Shown here in pieces: positions 34,989 through 47,800 of a stretch of 64,000 nt of DNA (the stretch's first letter is position 1; each line of letters begins with the position of its first letter). The notes under the pieces were generated by a model. The model saw only the letters and a program-made list of their open reading frames with translations, had not been told where the DNA came from and searched no databases. The DNA comes from Glandiceps talaboti (Eukaryota; Hemichordata; Enteropneusta; Spengelidae). The stretch spans positions 2,130,501 to 2,194,500 of the forward strand of contig NC_135554.1 of the NCBI RefSeq assembly GCF_964340395.1. Direction: 5' to 3'. Both the position numbers and the translations under genes were made by a program.

Positions 34989-35239
34989 CTATTTTGCAGG
35001 TATGGACGGGGTTGAAAATACAACTAGCAACTCAAATATATGTACAGAGCAGACTTAAATTCACAAATCAAATTATTTTTTATTTCTTTTCATATGATAA
35101 TTCAGTAATACAGATTCCTTCACAATAACACTGACCAGTTGGTTTTACTGGCCTGCAAAATAACAAAATCAACATCCAACTCTGAATGTTATTTTTTCAG
35201 GTTACATTTCATGTACATTTATACATTATATTATTCACT

Positions 35240-35428
35240 TCAACGTTTCTTTCCAAATGGGCGTTGAACAACTGAATGGTTCCCATTGTCTTTACATGTA
35301 GTACAAATAGGTAAGACTGTTTTGTAGCGCTTCTTCAGTTCAGCATCAACTTCAGCTCCAACATCACCACAGTGGCAACATACATCTTTTCTACCAATAT
35401 CAATCCAGTCCTCTCTTCTCAAATAGAT
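35240..35428 (-). CDS. Unrecognised CxxC-type terminal exon within the TIR element
   Basis: After a candidate acceptor (GGTAG) the minus-strand frame reads IYLRREDWIDIGRKD, then VCCHCGDVGAEVD, then LPICTTCKDNGNHS, and ends VVQRPFGKKR with a stop. Two CxxC pairs about 30 residues apart look like one zinc-binding site, and a short basic tail follows. I do not recognise the family. Confidence 0.4.
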   Translation of the reverse strand: MYLRREDWIDIGRKDVCCHCGDVGAEVDAELKKRYKTVLPICTTCKDNGNHSVVQRPFGKKR

Positions 35429-35889
35429 CTACCAATGAGTTATATAATTCTTGTTTTTTGGTCAGTGAAACGCCACTACAGACAAGAGAAATTAAATGGA
35501 CATTTATTAAAAATACTTTTCACTCACCCACCTCAAAGTATTACGAACATATATACACTCATAGAGTTAAAGCTGGAGTTATTTTTGAAGTAAAATTGAA
35601 TATTCAACCTCGCATGCCTTAATTAAAAATTTGTGCGCAAAAAGTCTGACTATTGCGCCTAGCCTGTAACGACGTATGAAAATAGTGGCGTTATAGAATA
35701 AAAAAACGCAAACAAAACATTCAAAAAATCACGTCACGTTTACCCACAACAAATTCATCTTACGTTTCGTCTCTTCCCTTACAATGTCTTATTTTTCCAA
35801 AAGAATGGCACAAAAAATGCTTCGAAACAACGAAGTAAAAAAAACAACAACAACGGAGTAAAAATAAAAACAAACCTTGACGAGGGTTT

Positions 35890-36210
35890 CTTAACCCTCT
35901 TCCGAACAAATTCCCGTCCACCTGCTATTAGTATTTCGAATGCATTCACGGCTTTCGTTGTGGTTTCCTCAACAATATCCTCCATTTCACGAGAAATAGG
36001 GTCTCGTTGACATTGAACTCGTACGTATTTAATACTAAAGTTCTGACTGACGGTGCCGAGTTGAATATTGCTTTGAGTAACTTCCATCCACGGGCCATTC
36101 ATTGAACTCGAACATTCAATACGACTCTGGTAATATTTGCATTCCGAATAACCTGGATGGTGGTCTTCTAACAATTGCTCGAATGTCCTGTCTGAGTTAC
36201 CAGTAGTCAG
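35890..36210 (-). CDS. Unrecognised protein fragment within the TIR element (upstream exon)
   Basis: The minus-strand frame reads FEQLLEDHHPGYSECKYY, then MNGPWMEVTQ, FSIKYVRVQCQRD and AFEILIAGGREFVRKRVKK. Its composition is balanced and protein-like, unlike the repeat frames elsewhere. A possible donor (AAG before GTTTGT) is at ~35890. No known domain is recognised. It could be an accessory transposon protein or a captured host exon. Phase with the downstream frame did not fit in a simple two-exon join, so a missing small exon or decay is possible. Confidence 0.4.
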
Positions 36211-36492
36211 TACAGATTTTTGCTGAATGTGGTCGCATCCTAGATCCTATTCCTGCGAATTCAATTGAAAACACGCCGTGTTCGAACAGGCGAGCGGCCA
36301 TTTTTGTTTTCAAAGCATGGACGTCGTAACTCTCGCCCGAACTCTCGCGCTTTGCGAGATTTGTAAATTTTCGATTTTCTGTCGGGTTTTCGGTATTTTT
36401 CAGAAACCTCGAATAAAAAGTCGGCAGTCGGGGGTTAAAAATTAGGGTCGGTCGGGTAACCGGAACCACACAATTTTTTTTGTTTGGCCTTA

Positions 36493-37740
36493 TACAAATT
36501 ATTCGAACTTGTAGCTTTGTTCACATGGCCAAAGTTTAAATACTTGGAGAAGTGAAGTTCAAGCCCTGATCAATCAACACAAGCTAGTGTAAGTCTCAGC
36601 AAGTGACAAGAGTGACTGTTAAACAGCCTAGTTTTAGATTGTGTATACAGCAGACAAGTTACCATGGGGATGACTTGCTTTGTTTTGAAAATGCAACAGC
36701 AAAGTATCAGCTACTGAAACTGATGAATGTAAGATAAAGTTCCATAGCAACACGTAGGACAACATTTTTAAAACTTCAAAATCACATATGTCAAGTAACG
36801 CACGGGTTTATCATGTGAATGACTGCGGCAGTGCCCATGCCATGGCTGGCTTGAATACAACAGCAGAAAGGTGAGGGCGCCCCAAGTAAGGTGTTTGAAC
36901 TTGTCCATTCTCTCGAGGAAGTCTGGATGAAACTTAATTACATGGTGAAAAAAAAGAAGAAGTTAAGACTGGAACACTTCATCTAAACCACTCTCAGTAC
37001 ATGGAATCTACAAGAGTACAGTGGAACAATAATCATATTTTGGTGAGCGTTGCGTCGCAGCTAGCTTATGGCTAAGGCATGATGCGTTGGAATGTCAGTA
37101 ACGCTGTGTCACATCTTCGAAGCGATGTACAAAATTAGGTTAATGGGGTGTAAATTTGTAGTAAATGCACGAAAAACGGAGAGAAGGTTCATTTTTTCTA
37201 TGTTTTCCGTCTCAAATATACTGAAAAGCAACAGCGAGTCAACAAAATTGGAGTATACTCACAGACAAACATTGGTAATTCGTCCACACTTCACTCACGA
37301 GGAACAAGATGGCTGACCTCTGACGTCACTGGCAGGGTTTCCCGATGTGACCTTTAGGTATTTTGTATCGCTTCTTTATCTCTGTTTGCATTAGAGATGT
37401 ATTGATATTCCCTTATTTCTGATTAGTAATTCCATGAAATGTAGTGAAAATATTTTAAAGCGGAAAAAAAAATTAATTCGCTTGATTAGTTATTAAAGGG
37501 TCACGAGCCTCGACTGAGTCAAAATCTTTGCATATATGTCGGTGGTTCAATCTACTTTACTCACTCCTTCTTCTTTTGTGAACCGTTCGAGCGTTTATGG
37601 ATAATTAAAAGACTTTCGATGCACAAAATTCAACTAAAACGTAACATGTTATAGTTATAATGATTTTTGTGTTGCCGTATTGGTAATTTATTTTATAGTG
37701 AAATAATTTATTCTTCTATGTCTGTCAATTATTGAGGATG
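36493..37740. other. Intergenic upstream of NASP
   Basis: No gene is seen. It holds a perfect CRE palindrome TGACGTCA at 37321-37328 next to 'aagatggc' (YY1-like), about 540 bp before the NASP start codon. The short plus-strand frame at 37092-37316 has no recognisable motif. Confidence 0.4.
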
Positions 37741-37750
37741 ATGGTCTTTT

Positions 37751-37791
37751 ATTGGAACAGCCGGATCATTCGTAGAAACAAAAGGCGCGAA
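37751..37791 (+). promoter_or_regulatory. NASP: Candidate NASP proximal promoter (CCAAT box and E2F-like site)
   Basis: An inverted CCAAT box, ATTGG, at 37751-37755 and an E2F-like GGCGCGAA at 37784-37791 lie 116 and 80 bp before the ATG. This pairing is common in S-phase genes and would suit a histone chaperone. It is inferred from motifs only. Confidence 0.45.
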
Positions 37792-37870
37792 TTCTCATAT
37801 CGCAGCTGACAGATTGAACTGTGCCTTTGTCACTTTGCGTTTTTCTGTTAATTTTCCTACAACAAGCAGC

Positions 37871-37911
37871 ATGGCTTCTACTTCTGCAGGTTCCTCAACA
37901 GCCGAAACAAG
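37871..37911 (+). CDS. NASP: NASP exon 1 (start)
   Basis: The first ATG, in a good context ('gcagcatgg'), encodes [13 protein letters not shown] plus two bases of the next codon. Donor GTCGGT is weak. The alternative GT five bases on would break the phase with exon 2. Confidence 0.85.
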
Positions 37912-40900
37912 GTCGGTATTCGTTTTCTATGCATTTACACAAACTATAATTTACAAGCTAGTAGTAGACGTTGTATTCGAGCATCTCGCTACTTGGCTCG
38001 AGAACGTTTATAAATTATATTGTGTCTATTCCCAAGTAAACTTATCTTCAAGTGTTGGATGTGTTATTTTTACCTAACTAAAAAAACATATCTACACGTC
38101 CTCTTATATCACAGTTCCGTATATGAACTACTACACACAGTGAAACCATACACTTATAGAACGTGCACTTTCGCGGGAAATAGCCATGCTGTCAAGGTCG
38201 GGTCAGTTCATTGCAAGACGTACATGACGCATAACTCACGTGTACTGAAAAGTGTGCGAGTGTGACAGAACTTCTTTTTTCACGATATGTTTATTTTTCA
38301 ATTTTTTTATGTAAACAATAAGAGAGAACTATTGTCGGGCATGTTTAAAGTTAAATATAAATACTAGTACTACTATTGTAGTACTAATCTAATGCAGCAC
38401 GTGCAGCTTAAATTCCTTTGTTTTGGTAGAGCCTCACACTAGACAAATTATCACAAAAAGAGTGAATTGTATCTTTCCAAAGTGTTGATTACTTAGGGTC
38501 ACCTGGTATTTGAATATAGCTGTATCTTATCACCAGACTAAGACCAATAGTGTTGATTACTTGGGGCCACTTGTAGCTGCAATAATTGTAGCTACATGTA
38601 GCTTTGTTATTGTTTACAATGCTTTTTATTCTGTTTCATATTTTATGTTGTTTGTGACTCACCATTTTTCGTTGTATTTTTTTTCTCTTAAGGAGTTTGC
38701 AAACCAAAACAAAGCTACAATTCTGTCTACCAGCATGGCCAATCTAAAATCTCTTGGCAATTACTTCCAGGGTTTTTGCATAAAAATAGTTAATTCCCTA
38801 GCTTCAATACCAAAATTTACTACATACATACTTGAATCAGTTCATTTTAATGTTCAAAATGGCAACAAATACTCCAGACCACAACACGGGAGTGCCACTC
38901 GGCAGTCTATTAAGATGTCATGACAGTGCATGGAGCATGTGCAGTAATAGTCAACCTGTCCACAGAATCTGAAATATTAGCTGAAATGTTGAGAATAAAC
39001 TATGGTTTTCTCTGAGGAAGCATTATTCCAATCGAGAATGAAGCAGTTTTAGTCTGTGATATAGGATATGCGCGACTTTCAAAGAGGGGAGGGATATTGT
39101 CGTCCCCCCCCCCCCCCTCAAAAAAAAAAAGGTTTAAAAATGTGCTCCCTGATCTGGAACACATTTTAGATGGGAGCATTATATAGGGGGGTCAGTAGCG
39201 GTTGTAGTGTAGTGAGTGATATAGCAAAACCACTACAGTACTGCATCTGGGTCACCTGGTATTTGAATATAGCTCTATCTCATCATCAGGCTAAGACCAA
39301 TAGTGTTGATAACTTGGTCACTTGTAGCTGCAATAATTGTAGTGTTTGTGATTTTTATGGTTTTTTCTTGTTTTGTGCTTTTTTTTCGTTCCGATATTTA
39401 ACTGGAAGCAAACGTTACAATTCCTGTAATGTTAACGCAAATAGATGGAAGCAACTCGAATCTGAATGGTGTAGTTGGGCAGATTTTTCTGCTCAATTAC
39501 GCCTTACCTGCTAAAAAATTGTACATTTCCTAATTCCAACATTTATTATGGAGCCTTCAATACCCAATAAATGCTGAGAGGTACCCAAATTGAGTCAAAA
39601 TCGGCTAAAGTAGCAAAGCATGCAATATGTTGACATGGGTAGCATGCTAACATCTTGCTCACATTTTCAGCATGATCTCGTTTATTTGTGTTTAGTTGAC
39701 ATTACAGGAATTGTAGTGTTTCCTTCCAGTTAAACATTGGAACGAAAAAACCCACAAAACTACAATTATTGCAGCGAGGTCACCTGGTGTTTAAATATAT
39801 AGCTGTATCTCTTCATTAGACTAAAGATTATTGAAAAGTTTGTTTTTCTGAACTTCAGTGGCTTGGCATGTTTTGGTTTATAATTAAAACTGACCATTTA
39901 GTCTGTCCTTTACCCCAATATGTCTAAACCTTAGCATTGGAATGCAAGATTTCTTTATGTGGTCACCTGTAGCCAAATGTCTCCATTCACTCGCATAAAA
40001 GTAATATATATGTATTTGTGTGTGTTCTACGAAGACATGTTTTAACTGAGTGAGCCATCAATTTTAAGGTGTTACTGAGAGAAACAAAAAAACAAATGTT
40101 TGAATATCTAATGTGTGGTCAGCTCTGTTTGTATGGTTAACTTTTGCATTCTGTATATTTGCTTTTAGCACGGATATTGCTACGGAGGCTGTGCAGCTGA
40201 TGGGACAGGGCAAGCGTCATTTGGTGATGGGAGAAGTACCGGTAGCAGTCAACTGCCTTCAAGAAGCTTCTGCTCTCCTGTGAGTACATATATTAGGGAT
40301 ACTGAGATTAGTAACCGCTGTCCAATCAGTGTTATTTATGCGAGTTGTCAATAAAAAACATGAAATACAAAGAAAAAGTAGTAATAAAGTAATGGATCCT
40401 CCAGATCTATACTTTAAAGGTGATTCAAAATGCCCCATACCACAACCTTGTAAAAATGTTCATTGTATGTCTCTTAACCAGTAAATCCAAGCTGTCTGTT
40501 CAAAATTGCATGAAAAGTGAGAAAAAAAGTTAAAAGTGGTGATCAATGGCTGACCTGAGCAGCCATGAATTTACAGTTATATTGACTATTTTTCTCCCCC
40601 ACTTGGGGATTATGACATCATAGAGGGTAGCGTATAGTATAGTAAGTGTGTTCAAATTGAACACAAATTCTATTGCCAATTCGGATCTCGATAAAACTAC
40701 GGTAACAAGCTCATCAAAATGACTCTAATGATAACTAGAATGTATTGACTCAAAAAATATTAATTCAAACCAAGCATGATGTTCCGTTTGCCGATTTTAT
40801 TCAAATCCCAGAAGCTGATTGCTACTAAAGTTCAGTGGTTTTGCGATGTAGGCCTTTGACTACCTTGGCAAGACAAAATATGGAGCCGGCCTAATTTTGT

Positions 40901-43900
40901 TGTATATGAAATGAGAGTGAATTGTAAATGTTTACAGTTTTCGTTGTGGTCTTGTATTATCATGTTTGCAAGGCATGCCTTTTGAGGCAAGCGATCGCTC
41001 CGCTCGCCTACCACTCACGCAAATTAAAATCCATGAGAGCGATTTTCCACTCGCGTGGCCCCAACCAACCTGTACAACAGCCTGATGTTATTTTATATCA
41101 TTTTTCAGTATGTGGTTTCCATAAAAATCAATGTTTGTTCGGTAAAATTACGTGGTAAAAGCGTGGCACACTTCCGTGTTCATAATCGTCGATCTCCAGC
41201 TGAAGTCAGCACTGTCATTCATGAGCTATATATGTATCTGAAATTTGCATCGTACTACCCTTATATGGGAAAAATAGTGACGTATTCGAAGCGGGACAGG
41301 CATGATGTCATGGCATATCATGAATATTGATCAGCTACGTATGCAGGGAGATTTCAACTTTCGCATCATTGCAAATTGCGCAATTCCGATCGGCTTAGTT
41401 TTGTTAGAACAGAGTTTTTGGAGACCATCCTACGTGAATGTCTTCTCCGGAACATGAACAACAACTGCGATTTATAGTCGCTACACAAAGTACATGCCCA
41501 GAGTTCCGACAATAGCTTAGCGAAATTTTGGAGGGCATTGAAAGAATGACAATAAAATAAGATCAATTTTTTTACAAAATAAAAATAAAAATAATCTGTC
41601 GATATTTTTCCCATCTTATCTTATTATTCTCGTGCAGTTTTCAGAGAAATTCCCCGGGTTTTTATTTCATAATCTCCAACACGCAGTTTCATTGTTTTTT
41701 GTCCGATGATCTATTCAACTGCCGACCACGTCTGTTTTACCTCCATGACTTTATTGACTGCTGTAACATATAAAATATTTGCTCGAATTTTCGCCTTGTC
41801 ATGATTTCTAAAACAAAGTAGGTCTGCTGCTCAGACGTGAACAGATCTCGCTACTTTAGTTGGCGACACCGGTCGTCCATGTGCAGGCCACGGTACAAGC
41901 AGTGATTGGGAAGTCTCAAAACACCAATGTGACAATGGCCCCATTCCAGCAAAAATGAATGGGCCATTTTCAATTTCAATGGGCCATTCAGAAATTCTAA
42001 TGGGCCCAAGTTAGCATTCATGATCCAACAATAAAGTGAAATAGTTAAAATGAAGTAACCATCAATTCTACATTTTTATTGACAAAATATGAGCTCACAC
42101 ATATGGAGGTTTCAAATGTGAAAGATGCATCTTTCAATCACAGCGATGTGGGGGATAATTCATCCATATAGTTACATTGTTTCTAAATTATGTATACGAG
42201 TAGTACATAAAATTAAAAAAAAAATGAGACTTTAGGCCAGAAAAAAAAAAAAGCTGGTCAACGGGCAACATAACCCGACACATTGGGTAGGTAGGTCGAT
42301 TTTTAAAAAAATTTTTTTTACAAAGGATGTAAAAACAAACCACATGTAATGATGGCAAAACATTTGAAGTTGAGTTTACATTGTACTTATTCATTCATTT
42401 TGATTTTATCTCTTGCAATTTGTCTAGGACAATTAGGACAATTTACGGTTAAACAAATTTTGTAGCTCCTCTCAAAATATGTTAAGACCCGCTAAATGAA
42501 ACTCTAGAATTATTTTAGCCACTCCTTCTGTCACCTACACTATAGAGGAGATATAAAATTATATATGGTAGCACAGGTACAATGATGCATTAAAAATAAG
42601 TGATAATCAACTACAATAACAGTCCAAATGATATTACTTGACAAAGGATGTGCATTTCACATGGATACTTGTAAGATGTCTCATAATTAGCTCTGACCTA
42701 TGAAGGGAGGTACTTAGTCAGCCACCTTCCATCTTGTTTTGGGAGAAAGACAATTATTATCGTGATTGCTACTGATTGGAAGGATGCATCCTCAAAAATG
42801 CAAACTTTTTTGAAAATAAGACAATATAGGAGGCCATTTAGAGGCATAGAATATCAAACAAAAAACATAATTATAAAGTCTTACAAAGCTTGAATGTGGT
42901 TTTAAAATACCAGAATTGAGAGACAATTATGACATGCAGTACATTTTATCTGGCTATGAAGTGTATTTTGTTGTGGCAAAGCTGAAAGATATTTTGCAGA
43001 TGTGGTAAATGACTTCTCTTGAACTTTAATTTGATTCCAAAAAAATCATTAATAAAGAAAGAGTAAAACATTTGAAGACTTTCAGAGTATCAGACTTTTG
43101 ATGGCCCAATGACTGCCCTTCCCATGGTCATAAAGTTTTGCTCATTTCGTTTAGTGAATATTGGATATGCAACAGTTTAATTTTATCTCAATTCATGCTT
43201 GTATGCATCATCAGAGCCAAGTAAACCACTGATAGTACATAATTTGGAATTGACTCAAATGTATATTGTTACATGTACTATTCAGAAAATATAAAGAAAT
43301 TCCCTTAATTTTGAAACAAAGTGTGCATTTCACTGACATGCAAGCCAGCATGAGGATATTTTGCCCATCACCAAAAAAATAAATAAAATTGAAATGCCAA
43401 AAATATGGGTAGGTAGGGCCTGTTGAACAGCTTTTTTTTTCTGGCCTTATAATATAGTAACGAGTTACTACGGAATGAATGGTGAGGTAGAATTGGCAAC
43501 ATTCGTTATTTCTGATAGGGCCTATAGGGGTATGAAAGTAAAAGTGTTCTTATGTAGTCATTGAAAATTAAATACATAAATAAGTAAAGTAATATTTCTG
43601 CTTGTTATTGTTTGTACAGTAGGGAAGCATGTTCAAGTCGCGAACCATAAGTCCGTACCGTATGAAGCCATGCAACCGTTGTAAGCCTGACACGGAAAAG
43701 TGGACATCGCGACAGTAGTTTTCTGTGGTAGCGATTTGAGTTGTTACCTACAAGATTAGTAATTGTGTTGATAAATTTATGCTTCAAGTATTTATTCTAA
43801 AACATCGGTGATCATAATCACTGATCGTAACATTCATTCAAGGAGTTGACGTCTTTTCTCATGCATGATGAACGCAGTGACGGTCAGGCGAGGTCATCAA

Positions 43901-44811
43901 AGGGCATACTAATTTGAATATCTTGAATCGTATTGGTTTGATCTGTTTCACTATACCCGGGGAATGGTCACGCGTGTATCGTGTATTCAAATAGTCAAAC
44001 ATGGATAGAGGGACATGAAACAGTATAAGTATTCAGATTTGCTTTGCAAAAGACGATGTGTGGGGCATCATTTCAAACAGCTGACGTGAGTTGGATTTAC
44101 AATGTACTTCCGTACTTCGCCTCTACCGAATCGACACTCCAGCACTGAAGTGTCTCAATTTCACTGTTAGCCACAATGCGCCTTTGTGGGCGCCAAGGAG
44201 TCGACTTCAATGTGCCAATTTTCAATTAAATGCGACTATGGCGCGGGGCGCGTTGACTTCCCAATCACTGTACAAGGTGGGGTTACGTGAATTGTCTCGG
44301 ATCGAGTCGAGTGAATGGTTACAAATTAGTCAAATTAGCAAGCAATTTAACGTCAACGTCAAAGCTCAACATCAGGAGGCATTTGTCATCTGGGGTACGT
44401 TAGTTTTTGTCAATTCATTATAGTTTGGAACAATCTCAAGTTTGAATTAGCTGCATTTTAAGCGAAATAGAAGTGGTTGTTCCTTCAATGCCCTCCAAAA
44501 CATGTACTTTCTAGCGACTATAAATTGTTCCGGAGATATTCAGGTAGGATGTTTTATAAAAACGTTCTAAGAAAACAAGACCAGTTAGAATTTGAAATTA
44601 AAAACCTATTTTTCTATTGTACTTCTTATAGTCACAACAAAAAACTGAATATTTTTTCAAGTTTTGATGTGCACAGATTTAACAAAATTGTTGCAAAAGT
44701 AATTGTTGTACAAATAACCAAACGAACTGTTACTTATAAAAAATATATTTTTGCATACATTTTTTAGCACAACTGAACTGAGGTTCAGTAGTGCTATAGG
44801 GATCGCCCGGC

Positions 44812-44842
<31 letters not shown>

Positions 44843-47800
44843 ATGACGGGATGATTCCATCAGTGATATGCAAATTAGGGCTAAAAATGTGTCTTTTTGG
44901 TTAAAAATCTATAATATAAAACTTATATCTCAAAAAGTACTTGGTCACCGAGTCTGAAACTTGGTGAGATGTTTCTGCATGTTATTCTTCAAAACATTTT
45001 GACAAAATTGGCCCTAGCAACCATGACCACGCCCTTAGCAACAACCAAATGGCAGTATATTTTGGTCAAATAACAACATCATATGGTAGGCAAATGAATA
45101 AACATTCAAAAAATGTATGCAAATACCGTAGCAACCATGACCACGCCCATAGCAACAGCCAAACGGTCGTGTATTTCACAAAGATAACAACAGGGATTAA
45201 TAGACAATTGAATAAACATTCAAAAAATGTATGTAAATTTGCCTAGCAACAAGACCACGCCCATAGCAACAGCCAAATAATCATGTATATTGCAAAGATA
45301 ACAACAGGAATAGAAAGACAAATGAATAAACATTCAAAAAATGTATGCAAATGTGCCTAGCAACAAGACCACGCCCATAGCAACAGCCAAATGATCACAT
45401 ATATTGCAAAGATAACAAAAGGGATTAATAGACAATTGAATAAACATTCAAAAAAATGTATGTAAATATGCCTAGCAACAAGACCACGCCCATAGCAACA
45501 GCCAAATGATCACATATATTGTGAAGATAACAATGGAGATTAATAGACAATTGAATAAACATTCAAAAAATGTATGTAAATATGCCTAGCAACAAGACCA
45601 CATCCATAGCAACAGCCAAATGATAGCATATATCGTAAAAATAGCAACATGGTTGGATAGGCAACTGGATAGTTATTCACCAAATGAACACTTATTGTTC
45701 GCATGTTAGCATTTTTAAAAACTACAGTTGTGCTACAACGCCATTGGCGGTATTTTTAAATGTGTGGGGTTTTTTTTTTTTATTTATTTTGAGCCGACTA
45801 GCCATTTGAAAATACAAATAGAAATGAAAATGAAATTTTTTTCTTCACTTGCCTGACTATTTTCAGGAGAGGTATTAAATCACTCGCCTACCACTCGCCT
45901 GGATGGTTTCAGGAGAGTGATTTTTAGCTCTCCTGCCATTTTCCAAAGACATGCCCTGATGTTTGGCTTGTGAGAGCAAGTTTAAATGCGTTATTTTCAG
46001 CCAGGCTGTCTAGGGTGCGATAATCTAGACTTAACAGAGCCTGAATCTGAGACCATGTAAAACCTCAGAAACTCGCAGTCGGACTGAACAGAAGTATGTC
46101 TCATCGACTTGTTAGGGACTCTCATTACATGTTTTATCACAGTGTACAGGTGATAATTAGGGGTATTTAATTATCGGTAGGTGGGTGGTGTTGTCAGGGC
46201 TGTAGTTTTGTTTCATGGCCGCGGCAAGCTGAAATAATTGGGAGACCACACTCGAGTTTAATTTATCCACATGATATAATCCATATTGATCAATTATATA
46301 TATTGCAAAATTCTTAAAAGTTGTACAGAAATAATGTCTCTAACTTCAAAACAAACAGAAATCAGGGCGAACGTGGCTCCATTCTAGATGTAGGCTTTCG
46401 TTCATAACCATACTTTGGGGTCACGACCTTGATTGCTAACGTCAATATTGTCCAATGAATCATATAGAATATCATGAACACATCGCAATATATGATTCCT
46501 TGGTTTCCTAAACTGGATACTTCTGACACCATGATTCATTACAAAATTCTTCTGATGAATATTAACTAGGCTTGCTTTATGACGGGCCATTGCAAAGGAA
46601 ACCATACAAGTTTTTTTTTAGACAAGTCGAAAACCTGAGACTCACAAAATTTCATAATTCCGTTACAACTTTATTGTAGATAATAAAATTCGGTTAATCC
46701 TTAATCTTTTACGTCATTTTCATCGAAATTTAGCAAGCAACTTATATGAACCTTGGCTTTTCAGTGGTACATAGTGCTATATACATAAGGTGACTCGAAG
46801 CGTGCTTCCATATGCTCAGAGCAAATCGAATCAGTGTATTACATGTATGGAACCACATTGCCATTGGCTCGGAGTGTCGTGATACGCCTTCATGATGTTT
46901 TCCATGGGTATTCTAATAGATACTAGTACATTATATTTGAGATGAAATATGTTTACTTTGTTGTTAAATGAGCTGCTAACACAAATACATTTTTGTATCA
47001 CTCACAAACACAGTTACATGCGATAGTCAGGTAGTGTGGGTAAACATCGGTGAAGGTTGGTTAAGATGTTTAGATGTTTATTACAACCATCATACTATAA
47101 GAATCTATTGGTTTGTGTAACGAGTTATGGCAGCAATTAACAGTGTAATGGCAAGGTAGGTGAATGAACTTTGGCATACATGTACCTGAAATAGCGGGAA
47201 TCGGTTGGCATCCTAGAGCATTCCTGCAATAGTAGGAATCGGTGATGAAAGGGTTAAGGTGTTTGCAAATGCTTTTTTAATGTTTTAAAACCAGAATATG
47301 TTGTCTCGCAAAATAGCAATAGTGAATGCGAGTATTTTGAATCACCTTTAAACAAAAAGTCTGTTTCAAATGATCTGACTCAAGTGTATGATGGATCTGG
47401 GGTTTATTACTGACACTTATTGAAATCCAAGTTATTGGACAGGACACAGACAGATGCTTCTCTAAGTTATTGTTGATGTTACTCAGTTGAATGTGGTGCT
47501 TATCAAGTATGTTAGATCATTCAAACTGTACTTAATTTGTGTAGCACCACCACATTGCCAGGTCCCCTCACCACCACCACCACATTGCCAGGTACCCCCA
47601 TACACAACATTGCCAGGTTCCCCCCCCCCCCCCCCCCACACACACACACCACATTGCCAGGTCCCCTTGCCACCACCACATTGCCAGGTCCCACCACCAC
47701 CACACACACACACACACACACACACACACCACATTGCCAGGTACCCCCAGGCCCTCCACCACCACCACCACATTGCCATGTTGTCTGCCCCCTGCCGACA

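Larger units (their letters stand above)
34889..36489 (-). mobile_element. Harbinger-like TIR element, 1.6 kb, with coding-like exons
   Basis: The left end is 'ggccaaacaaaaaaaaatgt' and the right end is its inverse, 'ttttttttgtttggcc'. The inverted match continues to 'gtggttcc' / 'ggaaccac' with a single mismatch, giving a ~28-bp TIR. TTA flanks both sides (34886-34888 and 36490-36492), the 3-bp TWA duplication typical of PIF/Harbinger. It is inserted in the 147-bp array. A poly-T run at about 34958-34984 lies near the left end. It carries the minus-strand frames listed separately. Confidence 0.75.

Noticed and set aside
37814-38077. Longer NASP N-terminus starting upstream of 37871
   Set aside because: The upstream part of this frame has no ATG (it opens at a TTG), and 37871 is the first ATG with a good context. 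The frame past 37911 is intron.
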